A DNA stretch of 32,847 bases from Candidatus Methylacidiphilales bacterium. GTDB lineage: Bacteria > Verrucomicrobiota > Verrucomicrobiia > Methylacidiphilales > JANWVL01. Position numbers and translations under genes: made by a program. Positions 7,383 to 14,998 of the stretch are shown in pieces. Within the stretch, counting starts at the first letter, position 1. Every line of letters begins with the position of its first letter. The notes under the pieces are model-generated. The model searched no databases. It saw nothing but the letters and a program-made list of their open reading frames with translations, and had not been told where the DNA came from. Where the stretch lies: positions 1 through 32,847 of the forward strand of contig JANWVL010000150.1 in NCBI GenBank assembly GCA_025056655.1, in the 5' to 3' direction.

Positions 7383-9901
7383 TGTTTATTTTGAGTGTTT
7401 ACCCATACAAGACCTGCATGTGTGGCTGCAACTTGGACGAGATCAGCCACTCTTCGGCGAATCGCAAGCCCATGGAGGAATAAGCCCGCCAGGCTCAGCA
7501 GCGTTATGGCAAAGAGCCATGGCCAAATGTGAAATCCGACAAAGAAAAACGTTAGCAAAAAGGTGAAGAGGATTCCGTTAACTAAGCGAGAGAAAGTCGT
7601 TGCATGGAGATGATTGTGGATGCGAGTGAGTCTTTTTCCATGTGGATAAATTTCGGTCATGCTACGCAAGCGAATATTCCACCAACGGCTTGCAAAGATG
7701 TGAATGTCCCAATCATTCCAGCCTGTATCGATGGCGTATTTCCATTCTTCTGACTCGAGGAGTTGAGTGATCGCCGATAGGAGATGGCAACGGTCGAGAC
7801 CTTTATCACTCCAGAAACGGAGATGGTGAGAGTTAAGAAAAGTGGCTGTAGGATGCGGCTCCTCTTCTTTCTTTTTAAGAACGTTGTCAGGTGTATTTTT
7901 GCCCTTGAGCCAAGTAAAATAGCGTGCCCAACCGCGTGCCCAGGGTTGAGCCAAAGCCAAATACAAAAGGAGAAGCCGCGCCAGGACGATATCATACTTG
8001 GGTTCCATTCGGGCGCGCAGGATGTAGGATAGTCCGACGATTAAAGTAAGTCCGAACATGACCAGCGGCATAATCCGTAAAAACTCCAGAGGTATGGAGA
8101 GGAGAAAAATGAAAAGAGTCAACCCCAGCCACTCGATGCTACTGAGGAGGTAGCTCCAAGGAGACTCTTGCTGAGGGTATATGCATTGAAAAAAACCAGT
8201 GCCCCATACGCCATGATAAATGACTGGACGATGCCAGATCGGATCTAATCGGACTTGGGAGTAGACGCGTCCATGCCAGATGGCTGAACCGGTATCGGCA
8301 AAGTGATTTAGGTGTTTGAAACGTAAGAGTGCCTCGGCCTCGCCGTAACCTTTTTGTTGCTTAAAGTAGGCTTCCACAGTGAATCGACGATAGTGCCAGA
8401 CAATTGCCGTCGGACTGAATCCGATTTTGTAACCGCGCTGCATGATGCGCCAGCATATATCGACATCGTCACCTGCTTTTCGGTATTCAGGATCAAAGCC
8501 GTTCACTTCTTGGAGAACTGATTTTTGAAAAGCCATGTTGCAGCCGGGCACATGCTCAGCTTCAGTATCAGTTAACAGAACATGACTTGGACTACCCGGT
8601 GCGGCGGCTACAGTTGCTTGAACCCAATTGGCTGCAGGTGGAGAGAGATTTGGACCGCCAACGGCCGCATATTTCCCGTTGTCAAAAGCTAGCACTAAAA
8701 AATAGAGCCAGTCCGGATCGGCCATGCAATCTGAATCAGTGAAAGCGACGATCGAGCCTTGCGCCCGCTCTATGCCAACGTTTCGAGCGACACTTAAGCC
8801 TTTGTTTTTTTGGTAGATGTTGATGACATTCGGAAAATCCTTAACGATTTCTTGTGAATGGTCTGTTGAGCCATCATCAACAAATATGACTTCGTAGTCG
8901 GGATAGTGGAGACGTTGTAGGGATGTGAGACAATCACGAAGTGTCCGTGCTCCGTTGTAAGAACAAACGACTACGGAGACTTTAGGGGTCTTAGAAAGAG
9001 GGAAACGTTGATAGAGGGGCCGATGAGGCTCGGAGAGATAAGGCTTAAGCGCCGAATAGGCTAGCTTAGGAGAGCGGTCTTTGCGAGTGATGCCGAATGC
9101 CCAATCATTAATTTCTACTCCATCTGTAAACCACTCATCTGTCCACGAGAAGATGATGGTGCCTGCGAGGCCACTTTGAAAAACGGTTTTAATATGATCC
9201 ACAAGGAGCTGCGCTTGCTCTTCTTCAGAATGCCGCAGGGTATCCATTCCGAATTCGCTGAGGAGAACAGGCTTTTCCCCTGCTAGATTATGCAAACGAG
9301 ATAGGTAATTTTTGAGATCGCTTATTCGATGTAGATAAACGTTGTAGCTATAAAAATCTACGTTGGCAGGCAAGAGATACTCTGTAGGTGGAAAGTTTGC
9401 GTATGTGACCAGCGCAGCAGGGTCTATGTCTTTAATGATTGCGACTAGTTGATCCAGATATTTTTCGACTTTTCTTGCTCCATACCAGCGGACTAGATCA
9501 GGCGGAATTTCGTTATCTACGAAGAAGCCCATTAGCGCAGGATGATCTCGATGCATGCGGGCAGCTTCAGAAACGTTGTGCCTGGTCTGTTGTAGTGTTT
9601 TTTTATCATCAAGAAACAGGACTCGTTTGACCCAAGGTATAGTGATTAAGACGTAGATTTGATGTTCCGCAGCTTTATCCATGAGCCAGCGTGGGGGGAC
9701 GTGGTATAGGCGTATGAGGTTGATTCCTAGATCACACATCAATGAAAAATCACGCTCGACTTCTTTTGGATTGGGTAAGTGTGGAGCCCCTTCGCTTCTG
9801 GGTTTGAAAGGTCCGTAAGTCACTCCTTGGGCGTAAAATTTTTGATCGTGTTTGTAAAAGAATTTAGCCTGACAAGTAATTCGCTGGGAAGAAGAGCTCA
9901 T
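7379..9901 (-). CDS. Fusion of clan GH-A glycoside hydrolase domain and GT2 synthase with membrane segments
   Basis: An 840-residue two-enzyme protein. Residues about 12-295 resemble a GH2/GH5-type TIM barrel: FYAQGVTYGPF at the first strand, FFVDNE with the acid/base N130-E131, LLSEFG with nucleophile E216, and IIFSWTDEWF at strand eight. Residues about 307-540 are a GT2 domain: VSVVVCSYNGARTL, FVDDGSTD (342-347), FTDSDC (D389, D391) and AGDDVDICWRI (476-486). About three membrane helices follow (583-657), then an uncharacterised Trp-rich segment (690-765) and two more helices (773-813). There is no signal peptide, so the hydrolase domain should face the cytoplasm with the GT2 domain. It overlaps oppF upstream and the ABC exporter downstream by 4 bases each. 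Probably a glucan-type polymer synthase with built-in trimming or transglycosylation. The sugar is unknown. Confidence 0.85.
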   Translation of the reverse strand: MSSSSQRITCQAKFFYKHDQKFYAQGVTYGPFKPRSEGAPHLPNPKEVERDFSLMCDLGINLIRLYHVPPRWLMDKAAEHQIYVLITIPWVKRVLFLDDKKTLQQTRHNVSEAARMHRDHPALMGFFVDNEIPPDLVRWYGARKVEKYLDQLVAIIKDIDPAALVTYANFPPTEYLLPANVDFYSYNVYLHRISDLKNYLSRLHNLAGEKPVLLSEFGMDTLRHSEEEQAQLLVDHIKTVFQSGLAGTIIFSWTDEWFTDGVEINDWAFGITRKDRSPKLAYSALKPYLSEPHRPLYQRFPLSKTPKVSVVVCSYNGARTLRDCLTSLQRLHYPDYEVIFVDDGSTDHSQEIVKDFPNVINIYQKNKGLSVARNVGIERAQGSIVAFTDSDCMADPDWLYFLVLAFDNGKYAAVGGPNLSPPAANWVQATVAAAPGSPSHVLLTDTEAEHVPGCNMAFQKSVLQEVNGFDPEYRKAGDDVDICWRIMQRGYKIGFSPTAIVWHYRRFTVEAYFKQQKGYGEAEALLRFKHLNHFADTGSAIWHGRVYSQVRLDPIWHRPVIYHGVWGTGFFQCIYPQQESPWSYLLSSIEWLGLTLFIFLLSIPLEFLRIMPLVMFGLTLIVGLSYILRARMEPKYDIVLARLLLLYLALAQPWARGWARYFTWLKGKNTPDNVLKKKEEEPHPTATFLNSHHLRFWSDKGLDRCHLLSAITQLLESEEWKYAIDTGWNDWDIHIFASRWWNIRLRSMTEIYPHGKRLTRIHNHLHATTFSRLVNGILFTFLLTFFFVGFHIWPWLFAITLLSLAGLFLHGLAIRRRVADLVQVAATHAGLVWVNTQNKQ

Positions 9902-10710
9902 GAATGAAAATCGAATTTTGGGACGCTCGCAATCAGCTCGCGAGTATAGGGATGCTGTGGATTTTGATAGATAGCCTCTGCCGATCCGCTCTCGACGATC
10001 ACGCCGTGGCGCATGACGAGGACTTCATCACTCATGTGCTCGATTACAGCCAGATCGTGGGCAATGAAAAGATAGGTGAGGCCTAATTCATCTTGAAGAT
10101 CTTGGAGCAAGTTGATGATTTGCGCTTGAACTGAGACGTCGAGGGCACTCACAGGTTCGTCACAGATGATAAATTCTGGCTCTACAGCTAAAGCTCTCGC
10201 GATGCCGATGCGTTGACGTTGTCCACCGCTGAATTCGTGAGGGTAGCGGAAGAGATGTTCTTTCTTAAGGCCCACTCTCTGGAGGAGTAAGGTGATTCGT
10301 TCTGTGCGTTCACTTTTTGAGAGGCTCGGGAAATGGATTTCTAAGGCTTCACCAATGATGTCATGGATAGTCATACGTGGATTGAGCGAATGGAAGGGGT
10401 CTTGAAAAATCATCTGGATTTTTTTGCGGTATGGCCGAAACATTTTTTCTGATAACTGATGAATAGCTTGTCCGTCGTAGAAGATTTCGCCTGATGTTAT
10501 CGTGATTAGTTTTATCAAGGCACGACCTATAGTTGTTTTTCCACTGCCACTTTCTCCTACAAGGCCGACCGTAGTGCCCTTGGGGATCGAGAAAGAGACG
10601 TCATCCACAGCTTTGATCCAGCCAGAAATCTTTTGGAAAATACCTGTTCGGACGGGAAAATAGACTTTGAGGTTTTTAACTTCAAGAAGGGGAGAGCTGG
10701 ATTTCGTCAT
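9898..10710 (-). CDS. oppF: Oligopeptide ABC transporter ATPase, OppF/DppF type
   Basis: A 270-residue ATPase that pairs with OppD under the OppB/OppC channel. VYFPVRTGIFQKISGWIKAV is the OppF-typical N-terminal stretch. Walker A is GESGSGKT (52-59), the Q-loop lies in IFQDPFHSLNPRM (Q103), the signature is FSGGQRQR (160-167), Walker B is FIICDE (180-185) and the switch is H218 in IAHD. After PQHPYTRELIASVPKF it stops, so the usual C-terminal oligo_HPY extension with its Cys motif is absent; OppF is normally about 330 residues. Its start lies inside the end of oppD (29-base overlap) and its stop overlaps the fusion gene by 4 bases. The substrate class (peptides, or possibly nickel or other solutes) rests on the family alone. 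Confidence 0.88.
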   Translation of the reverse strand: MTKSSSPLLEVKNLKVYFPVRTGIFQKISGWIKAVDDVSFSIPKGTTVGLVGESGSGKTTIGRALIKLITITSGEIFYDGQAIHQLSEKMFRPYRKKIQMIFQDPFHSLNPRMTIHDIIGEALEIHFPSLSKSERTERITLLLQRVGLKKEHLFRYPHEFSGGQRQRIGIARALAVEPEFIICDEPVSALDVSVQAQIINLLQDLQDELGLTYLFIAHDLAVIEHMSDEVLVMRHGVIVESGSAEAIYQNPQHPYTRELIASVPKFDFHS

Positions 10711-11530
10711 AGTTGATAGTGATGAGGCGTTTTTGTTTTGATCCTAGGCGTGGAATGCAGGCCATCAGTGCACGAGTGTAAGGATGTTGCGGGGCTGTTA
10801 GAATTTGGGTTGTTTCGCCTGACTCTACTATCTGCCCACGATACATGACAGCAACGCGGTCGGCAAAATCAGCTATGATACCGAAGTTATGCGTGATCAG
10901 GAGAATGGCCATATTGGTTTCTTTCCTGATCGCTTTCAAAAGGTTCATGACTTGCGCTTGAATTGTAACATCGAGCGCAGTGGTAGGCTCATCGGCAATG
11001 AGCAGCTTAGGCTTACAAGCCAGAGCCATGGCGATCATGACCCGTTGTTGCATGCCACCGCTGAGTTCATGAGGATAAGCTGAAAGGCGCATTTCTGGAT
11101 TTTGAATTCCAACTCGGCGTAAGGCTTCGATGATTTCGGCGCGAGGATTACTGATTTCCTTGCGGTGAATTTCTATGGCTTCTTTGATTTGTTCCTCGAT
11201 CGTAAAGACTGGATTAAGAGAAGTGGAAGGCTCCTGAAAGACGTAGGCTATACGGCCGCCTCGAATGGCTCGAAGCGCATCCGGCCGAAGTTTTAAGACA
11301 TCTTGATTTTCGAAAAGAATTTCTCCCTCGGTATAATAGGCTGGAGGAGAGGGAAGAAGTTTCGTTACAGCAAGAGCTGTTACAGATTTTCCACTGCCGC
11401 TTTCTCCGACCAAAGCCAATACTTCGCCTGAGCGTATTTCTAAGGAGACTCGATGGGTTGCACGATGGCTCACGGGCCCATTCTTGAAATCAATAGTGAG
11501 GTTGCGAATTTGAAGTAGCGGGGCGGACAT
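10682..11530 (-). CDS. oppD: Oligopeptide ABC transporter ATPase, OppD/DppD type
   Basis: A 282-residue ATPase of the peptide/opine/nickel uptake family. Walker A is GESGSGKS (42-49), the Q-loop lies in YVFQEPSTSLNPV, the signature is LSGGMQQR (156-163; the M instead of Q is normal for OppD), Walker B is LLIADE (176-181), and the switch is H214 in LLITHNFG. THN replaces the common THD. The protein ends soon after PQHPYTRALMACIPRLG and lacks the usual PPGCRFxPRC-type Cys-containing tail, making it about 40 residues shorter than typical OppD. It starts 10 bases after the oppC stop and overlaps oppF by 29 bases, so all four genes form one operon. No ribosome site is visible. Confidence 0.88.
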   Translation of the reverse strand: MSAPLLQIRNLTIDFKNGPVSHRATHRVSLEIRSGEVLALVGESGSGKSVTALAVTKLLPSPPAYYTEGEILFENQDVLKLRPDALRAIRGGRIAYVFQEPSTSLNPVFTIEEQIKEAIEIHRKEISNPRAEIIEALRRVGIQNPEMRLSAYPHELSGGMQQRVMIAMALACKPKLLIADEPTTALDVTIQAQVMNLLKAIRKETNMAILLITHNFGIIADFADRVAVMYRGQIVESGETTQILTAPQHPYTRALMACIPRLGSKQKRLITINYDEIQLSPS

Positions 11531-11540
11531 AGGTGTGAGA

Positions 11541-12644
11541 TTATTTGTTAAAAAAACGGAATTTTGGATCGACGAGGTCGCGCAATCCTTCGCCGAGGAT
11601 ATTAAAACACAGAACGGTGAGAATAATTAAGATACCGGGTGAGAGTAGCCACCAAAAGTTTAACATAAATACTTTCATCTCTTGTGCTTGAGAAAGCATG
11701 AGTCCCCATGATGCAGATGGTTCTTGAATGCCTACGCCCAAAAAACTCAAAGCAGCCTCTCCAAGGATATACCCCGGGATGCTCATCATTCCGGCAACGA
11801 TAAGGTAGCTGGTCATGTTTCTGAGAAGATGACGAGTAAGGATCTTCGCAGTGCTTTGCCCCAACGCACGTGACGCTAAGACATAAGGCCTTTCTTTTAT
11901 AGATAAGGCAAGCCCTCGCACAACTCGTGCAGTGCCGCTCCAGCCAATGAAACTCAGGATACCGACAATCAGCAGATACATTTGATCTGAGCTGAAGTGC
12001 TCTGCAAAGGCCGATCGTAGAGCTAGCAAAAGGTAGAGTCCAGGCACAGCCATCAGAATTTCCGTCAGGCGCATTGCTAATGTGTCCATCCATCCGCCAA
12101 AATATCCTGCGATACAACCGATTAGACACCCTAAAATCATCGTTATGCTAATTCCGATGATTCCCACAGAAAGAGAGATTCGAGCTCCATAAAGAAGCCG
12201 TGAAAAAACACAACGCCCGGTGCTATCACTTCCGAGTAAGTAAAATCGGGCTCCTTCAGGAGCTTGCCACAATTTTAATTTCATCGGAATTAAGCCCAAA
12301 AACTTGTAGGTGGAATCGCTGACCAAAAAGGGAATAGGTTGAGCTAAGTCTGGATCCTCTTTGTAGATGGCAGCAGTCGGATCAATCAAACGGTAACCCA
12401 TAACGTGAATTTTGCCGTTTTTCAAAAAGAGCCGCGTTGGTGGATGAAAAGTTGCCTGCAGGTTTTGAGTAGTGGGATTGTGAGGGGCGATAAAATCTGC
12501 TGTCACGGCCGAGGCATAAAGAATGATTAGTATAAGTAAGGCGAATGAAGTGGTAGGTCGTTTCCACAATCCTCTCCAAATAGCGCGCCAGCCTATGGAT
12601 ACTTCACTAAAAGAATTTTCTGAAGATCCTAAAAAGGCAGCCAT
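11541..12644 (-). CDS. oppC: Oligopeptide ABC transporter permease, OppC/YejE type
   Basis: A 367-residue inner-membrane permease. After a cytoplasmic N-terminus and the first helix (about residues 33-52), a long extracytoplasmic loop (about 53-150, from FIAPHNPTTQNL through PPTRLFLKNGKIH to FLGLIPMKLKLW) precedes LGSDSTGRCVFSRLLYGARISLS. Five helices follow. The cytoplasmic EAA-like loop that docks the ATPases reads RALGQSTAKILTRHLL. E. coli OppC has about 300 residues. The extra loop matches a longer OppC variant known in many non-proteobacterial Gram-negatives, so it is not an insertion artefact. The gene lies 9 bases after oppB. It forms the channel with OppB for import driven by OppD/OppF. 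Confidence 0.88.
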   Translation of the reverse strand: MAAFLGSSENSFSEVSIGWRAIWRGLWKRPTTSFALLILIILYASAVTADFIAPHNPTTQNLQATFHPPTRLFLKNGKIHVMGYRLIDPTAAIYKEDPDLAQPIPFLVSDSTYKFLGLIPMKLKLWQAPEGARFYLLGSDSTGRCVFSRLLYGARISLSVGIIGISITMILGCLIGCIAGYFGGWMDTLAMRLTEILMAVPGLYLLLALRSAFAEHFSSDQMYLLIVGILSFIGWSGTARVVRGLALSIKERPYVLASRALGQSTAKILTRHLLRNMTSYLIVAGMMSIPGYILGEAALSFLGVGIQEPSASWGLMLSQAQEMKVFMLNFWWLLSPGILIILTVLCFNILGEGLRDLVDPKFRFFNK

Positions 12645-12653
12645 GGCGATAAA

Positions 12654-13625
12654 CTAACGGTAGGCAGCCCGAATTCGAGGGTCGCTCCAGGCCAGAAGAA
12701 CGTCAGAAATCAAATTTCCCAAAATTAACATACAGCTTCCCATCATGACACTGGCTAGAACAACAAATTGATCCTTACTCATGAAAGCTTCAAAGGTAAG
12801 ACGTCCTAGACCAGGATAGTTGAGGATATTTTCAACAAGGACTGATCCGCTCAGTAAGCCAGCAAAAATAAAGCCAAGACTTGATATGAGTGGATTGATG
12901 GCGTTAGGAAGGACATGCTTAAACATTACTTTCATTTCTGGGAGCCCTTTTGCCCTTGCAGTAATGACAAACTCCGCACGAATCGCATCTAGAAAATTCG
13001 CGCGCATAATACGCATCATTCCCGCTGCGCCACTGAGGCCGAGAACAATCGTCGGCATAATCAAATGGTGGCCGATATCAAGTATCTTGCCAGTCCATGG
13101 TAAGAATTCATGTTCTATGGACGTCAGTCCACCGGTAGGTAACCAACCAGTTTGAGCCACTACGTATAAGCCCAACAGTGCTAAGAAAAACTCAGGCACA
13201 GATAACGCAAGAAATGCAAGAAGACCAGTGATACGATCAAAAATCGAGTCTTTATACATTGCGGCCAATACTCCAAGTGGGACAGCTATCAGGAGTGCAA
13301 AAATCGTCGAAGTGAGTGAAAGAAGAAATGTCGCAGGAAGGCGCTGAGCAATAAGTTGAGTGACCGGTATACGATACTTGTATGATTCGCCCCAGTTTAA
13401 TTGTAGAACGTTTTTAAGCCAGATGAAGTATTGTTGCCACCAAGGCTTATCCAGACCGAATTGCTTTTTTTGTGCTTCAATAAGTTCAGGCTTAATATCT
13501 CGCTGCATTTTGAGATTGTCGAGATAACTACCTGGTGTGAATGTCATTAAAACAAAGGTTAGAAGACTAATGCCAAGCAAAAGAAAAGGCAGAGTCATTA
13601 ACCTTTGAATAATTACCCTTTTCAT
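12654..13625 (-). CDS. oppB: Oligopeptide ABC transporter permease, OppB/DppB type
   Basis: A 323-residue permease with about six membrane helices. MKRVIIQRLMTLPFLLLGISLLTFVLM is the usual first helix and is followed by the OppB-typical TPGSYLDNL and QFGLDKPWWQQYFIWL periplasmic region. RAEFVITARAKGLPEMKVMFKHVLPNA is the EAA loop contacting the ATPases. VENILNYPGLGRLTFEA and LISDVLLAWSDPRIRAAYR complete the family signature. Length is normal. GGTGAG about 8 bases before the ATG is a usable Shine-Dalgarno, one of few in this block. It begins 3 bases after the lysA stop, so lysA and the transporter are co-transcribed. No OppA-like solute-binding protein is encoded in the window. Confidence 0.9.
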   Translation of the reverse strand: MKRVIIQRLMTLPFLLLGISLLTFVLMTFTPGSYLDNLKMQRDIKPELIEAQKKQFGLDKPWWQQYFIWLKNVLQLNWGESYKYRIPVTQLIAQRLPATFLLSLTSTIFALLIAVPLGVLAAMYKDSIFDRITGLLAFLALSVPEFFLALLGLYVVAQTGWLPTGGLTSIEHEFLPWTGKILDIGHHLIMPTIVLGLSGAAGMMRIMRANFLDAIRAEFVITARAKGLPEMKVMFKHVLPNAINPLISSLGFIFAGLLSGSVLVENILNYPGLGRLTFEAFMSKDQFVVLASVMMGSCMLILGNLISDVLLAWSDPRIRAAYR

Positions 13626-13628
13626 TTT

Positions 13629-14909
13629 CTAAATCTCACCACGAATTAAATCTTTAAGGGTTTCTCTGCGACGCGCTACTTTTACTTGCTTACCATCTAC
13701 GAGCAATTCCGCAGGACGTGGTCGAGCATTGTAATTTGACGCCATTACAAAGCCGTAGGCTCCTGTGCTCAGGATAGCTAAGTAATCACCGACTTTTAAC
13801 TTTGGTAGTGCACGTGCTTTAGCTAGGTAATCACCAGACTCGCATACAGGACCTACGACGTCATAAAGGATTTTCGTTGCGGACGCAGAGGCTTTTCGAA
13901 GTGGCACAATTTCGTGATATGCTTCGTAAAGTGTAGGCCGGATCAACTCCGTCATAGCTGCATCCACAATGGCAAAAGTTTTGCTGATGTTTTTTTTGAT
14001 ATACAACACTTGAGTCACGATGATCCCGCTATTTCCGACGATGTATCGGCCAGGCTCTAGAAGGATTTTTATATTCAGGGGGAGCAAATGCTTAATGAGC
14101 CTCGATGCGTAAAGTTCCGGCGTAAACATTTCAGGGCGCGCCTTCCACCATTCGGGTTTGCCACTAGCTAAAGCGTCATGATAAACGATGCCCATACCTC
14201 CTCCAATGTCGAAAAATTCAATGCCATAACGGTCCTTAAGGCTGTGGACGAGAGGCAACATCTTAGTCACAGCTTTTTCAAAAGGCGTGACGTCTGTGAT
14301 CTGAGAACCTATGTGTATCTGCACCCCGCGGGCCTTTAGATAACGTGAGCGAGCTGCACGACGATAGATAGGCTCAATGGCTTCGTAAGGGATTCCGAAT
14401 TTGTTTTCATATAATCCCGTTGTGATTTTTTTGTGTGTATGTGCGTCTACGTTCGGATTAACTCGTAAAGCAAACGGCGCTGATTTCCTCAGCCGACGCG
14501 CAATGCGCTCAATATGCTCCAGCTCTGCCTCGCTTTCTACTATGAAACTATATATGCCTTCCCGAAGCCCGTATTCTATCTCTTCCGTGCTTTTCCCCAC
14601 ACCGACAAAGGTGCAACGACCGGGATCTCCACCAGCTTCAATGACGCGATACAGCTCTCCTGCTGAAGTCACATCAAATCCAGATCCGAGGCGCACAAGC
14701 TCTCTGACGATGGATAAATTGGAATTTGCCTTCATGGCATAGCAGATCTGGTAAGGTAAGACGCTCAGGGCGTAAGCTAAGCGGTTGTAATTATCGCGAA
14801 TCGTATTTGCGGAGTAGATGTAGAGCGGTGTGCCGTGTTGTTGGGCTATCTTTTGAATTGGGACTTCTTCGACCCAAAGATGCCCTTTTACATATTGAAA
14901 TCGGTGCAT
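13629..14909 (-). CDS. lysA: Diaminopimelate decarboxylase
   Basis: A 426-residue PLP enzyme that converts meso-diaminopimelate to L-lysine, the last step of the DAP lysine pathway, in the cytoplasm. The alanine-racemase-like barrel has the PLP lysine K60 in YAMKANSN, HIGSQ (199-203), the phosphate-binding IGGGMG (235-240) and EPGR (285-288). The C-terminal barrel has the active-site CESGD (356-360, with C356 donated to the partner subunit) and GAYGF (383-387). All key residues are present and the length is normal for a dimer. There is no Shine-Dalgarno, but a TATTTT hexamer ends exactly 7 bases before the ATG. The gene follows glnD by 89 bases and precedes oppB by 3. Confidence 0.96.
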   Translation of the reverse strand: MHRFQYVKGHLWVEEVPIQKIAQQHGTPLYIYSANTIRDNYNRLAYALSVLPYQICYAMKANSNLSIVRELVRLGSGFDVTSAGELYRVIEAGGDPGRCTFVGVGKSTEEIEYGLREGIYSFIVESEAELEHIERIARRLRKSAPFALRVNPNVDAHTHKKITTGLYENKFGIPYEAIEPIYRRAARSRYLKARGVQIHIGSQITDVTPFEKAVTKMLPLVHSLKDRYGIEFFDIGGGMGIVYHDALASGKPEWWKARPEMFTPELYASRLIKHLLPLNIKILLEPGRYIVGNSGIIVTQVLYIKKNISKTFAIVDAAMTELIRPTLYEAYHEIVPLRKASASATKILYDVVGPVCESGDYLAKARALPKLKVGDYLAILSTGAYGFVMASNYNARPRPAELLVDGKQVKVARRRETLKDLIRGEI

Positions 14910-14916
14910 TGGGGCG

Positions 14917-14922
14917 AAAATA
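14917..14922 (-). promoter_or_regulatory. Candidate -10 element for lysA
   Basis: On the minus strand TATTTT is followed by 7 bases (CGCCCCA) and then the lysA ATG, which would put the first transcribed base at or next to the start codon. No strong -35 is seen; TTGCAG lies 16 bases upstream. The spacing resembles leaderless transcripts. Low confidence, since the gene may also be read through from glnD. Confidence 0.3.
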
Positions 14923-14951
14923 GCCTAAGGCGCACTTGCTGCAACGGTAAA

Positions 14952-14977
14952 ACACCGACGCTTGGTGTGATCCACAC
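14952..14977. repeat. Overlapping inverted repeats upstream of lysA
   Basis: Two short perfect inverted repeats share bases. ACACC (14952-14956) pairs with GGTGT (14964-14968) around a 7-base loop, and GTGTG (14965-14969) pairs with CACAC (14973-14977) around ATC. They cannot form together. They lie between glnD and lysA, upstream of the candidate lysA promoter. They could be an operator, or alternative hairpins in a glnD-lysA read-through transcript, where the lysA-proximal hairpin is followed by four T. Five-pair stems can arise by chance. Confidence 0.35.
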
Positions 14978-14998
14978 GAGGCTCCATAGAGCTTATCA

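Noticed and set aside
5886-10236. Near-identical stretches of about 34 bases at about 5886 and 10199, which look like a direct repeat.
   Set aside because: Both encode the ABC signature and the following helix (LSGGQRQRIGIA); the similarity is protein conservation, not a mobile repeat.
11541-12644. A foreign domain inserted in OppC after the first helix.
   Set aside because: The long loop with the PPTR and FLGL elements is a known variant of OppC in many Gram-negative phyla, so it is not novel.
14910-14998. A lysine riboswitch upstream of lysA.
   Set aside because: The spacer from glnD is only 89 bases; the lysine aptamer alone needs about 170 and its conserved junctions are not seen.
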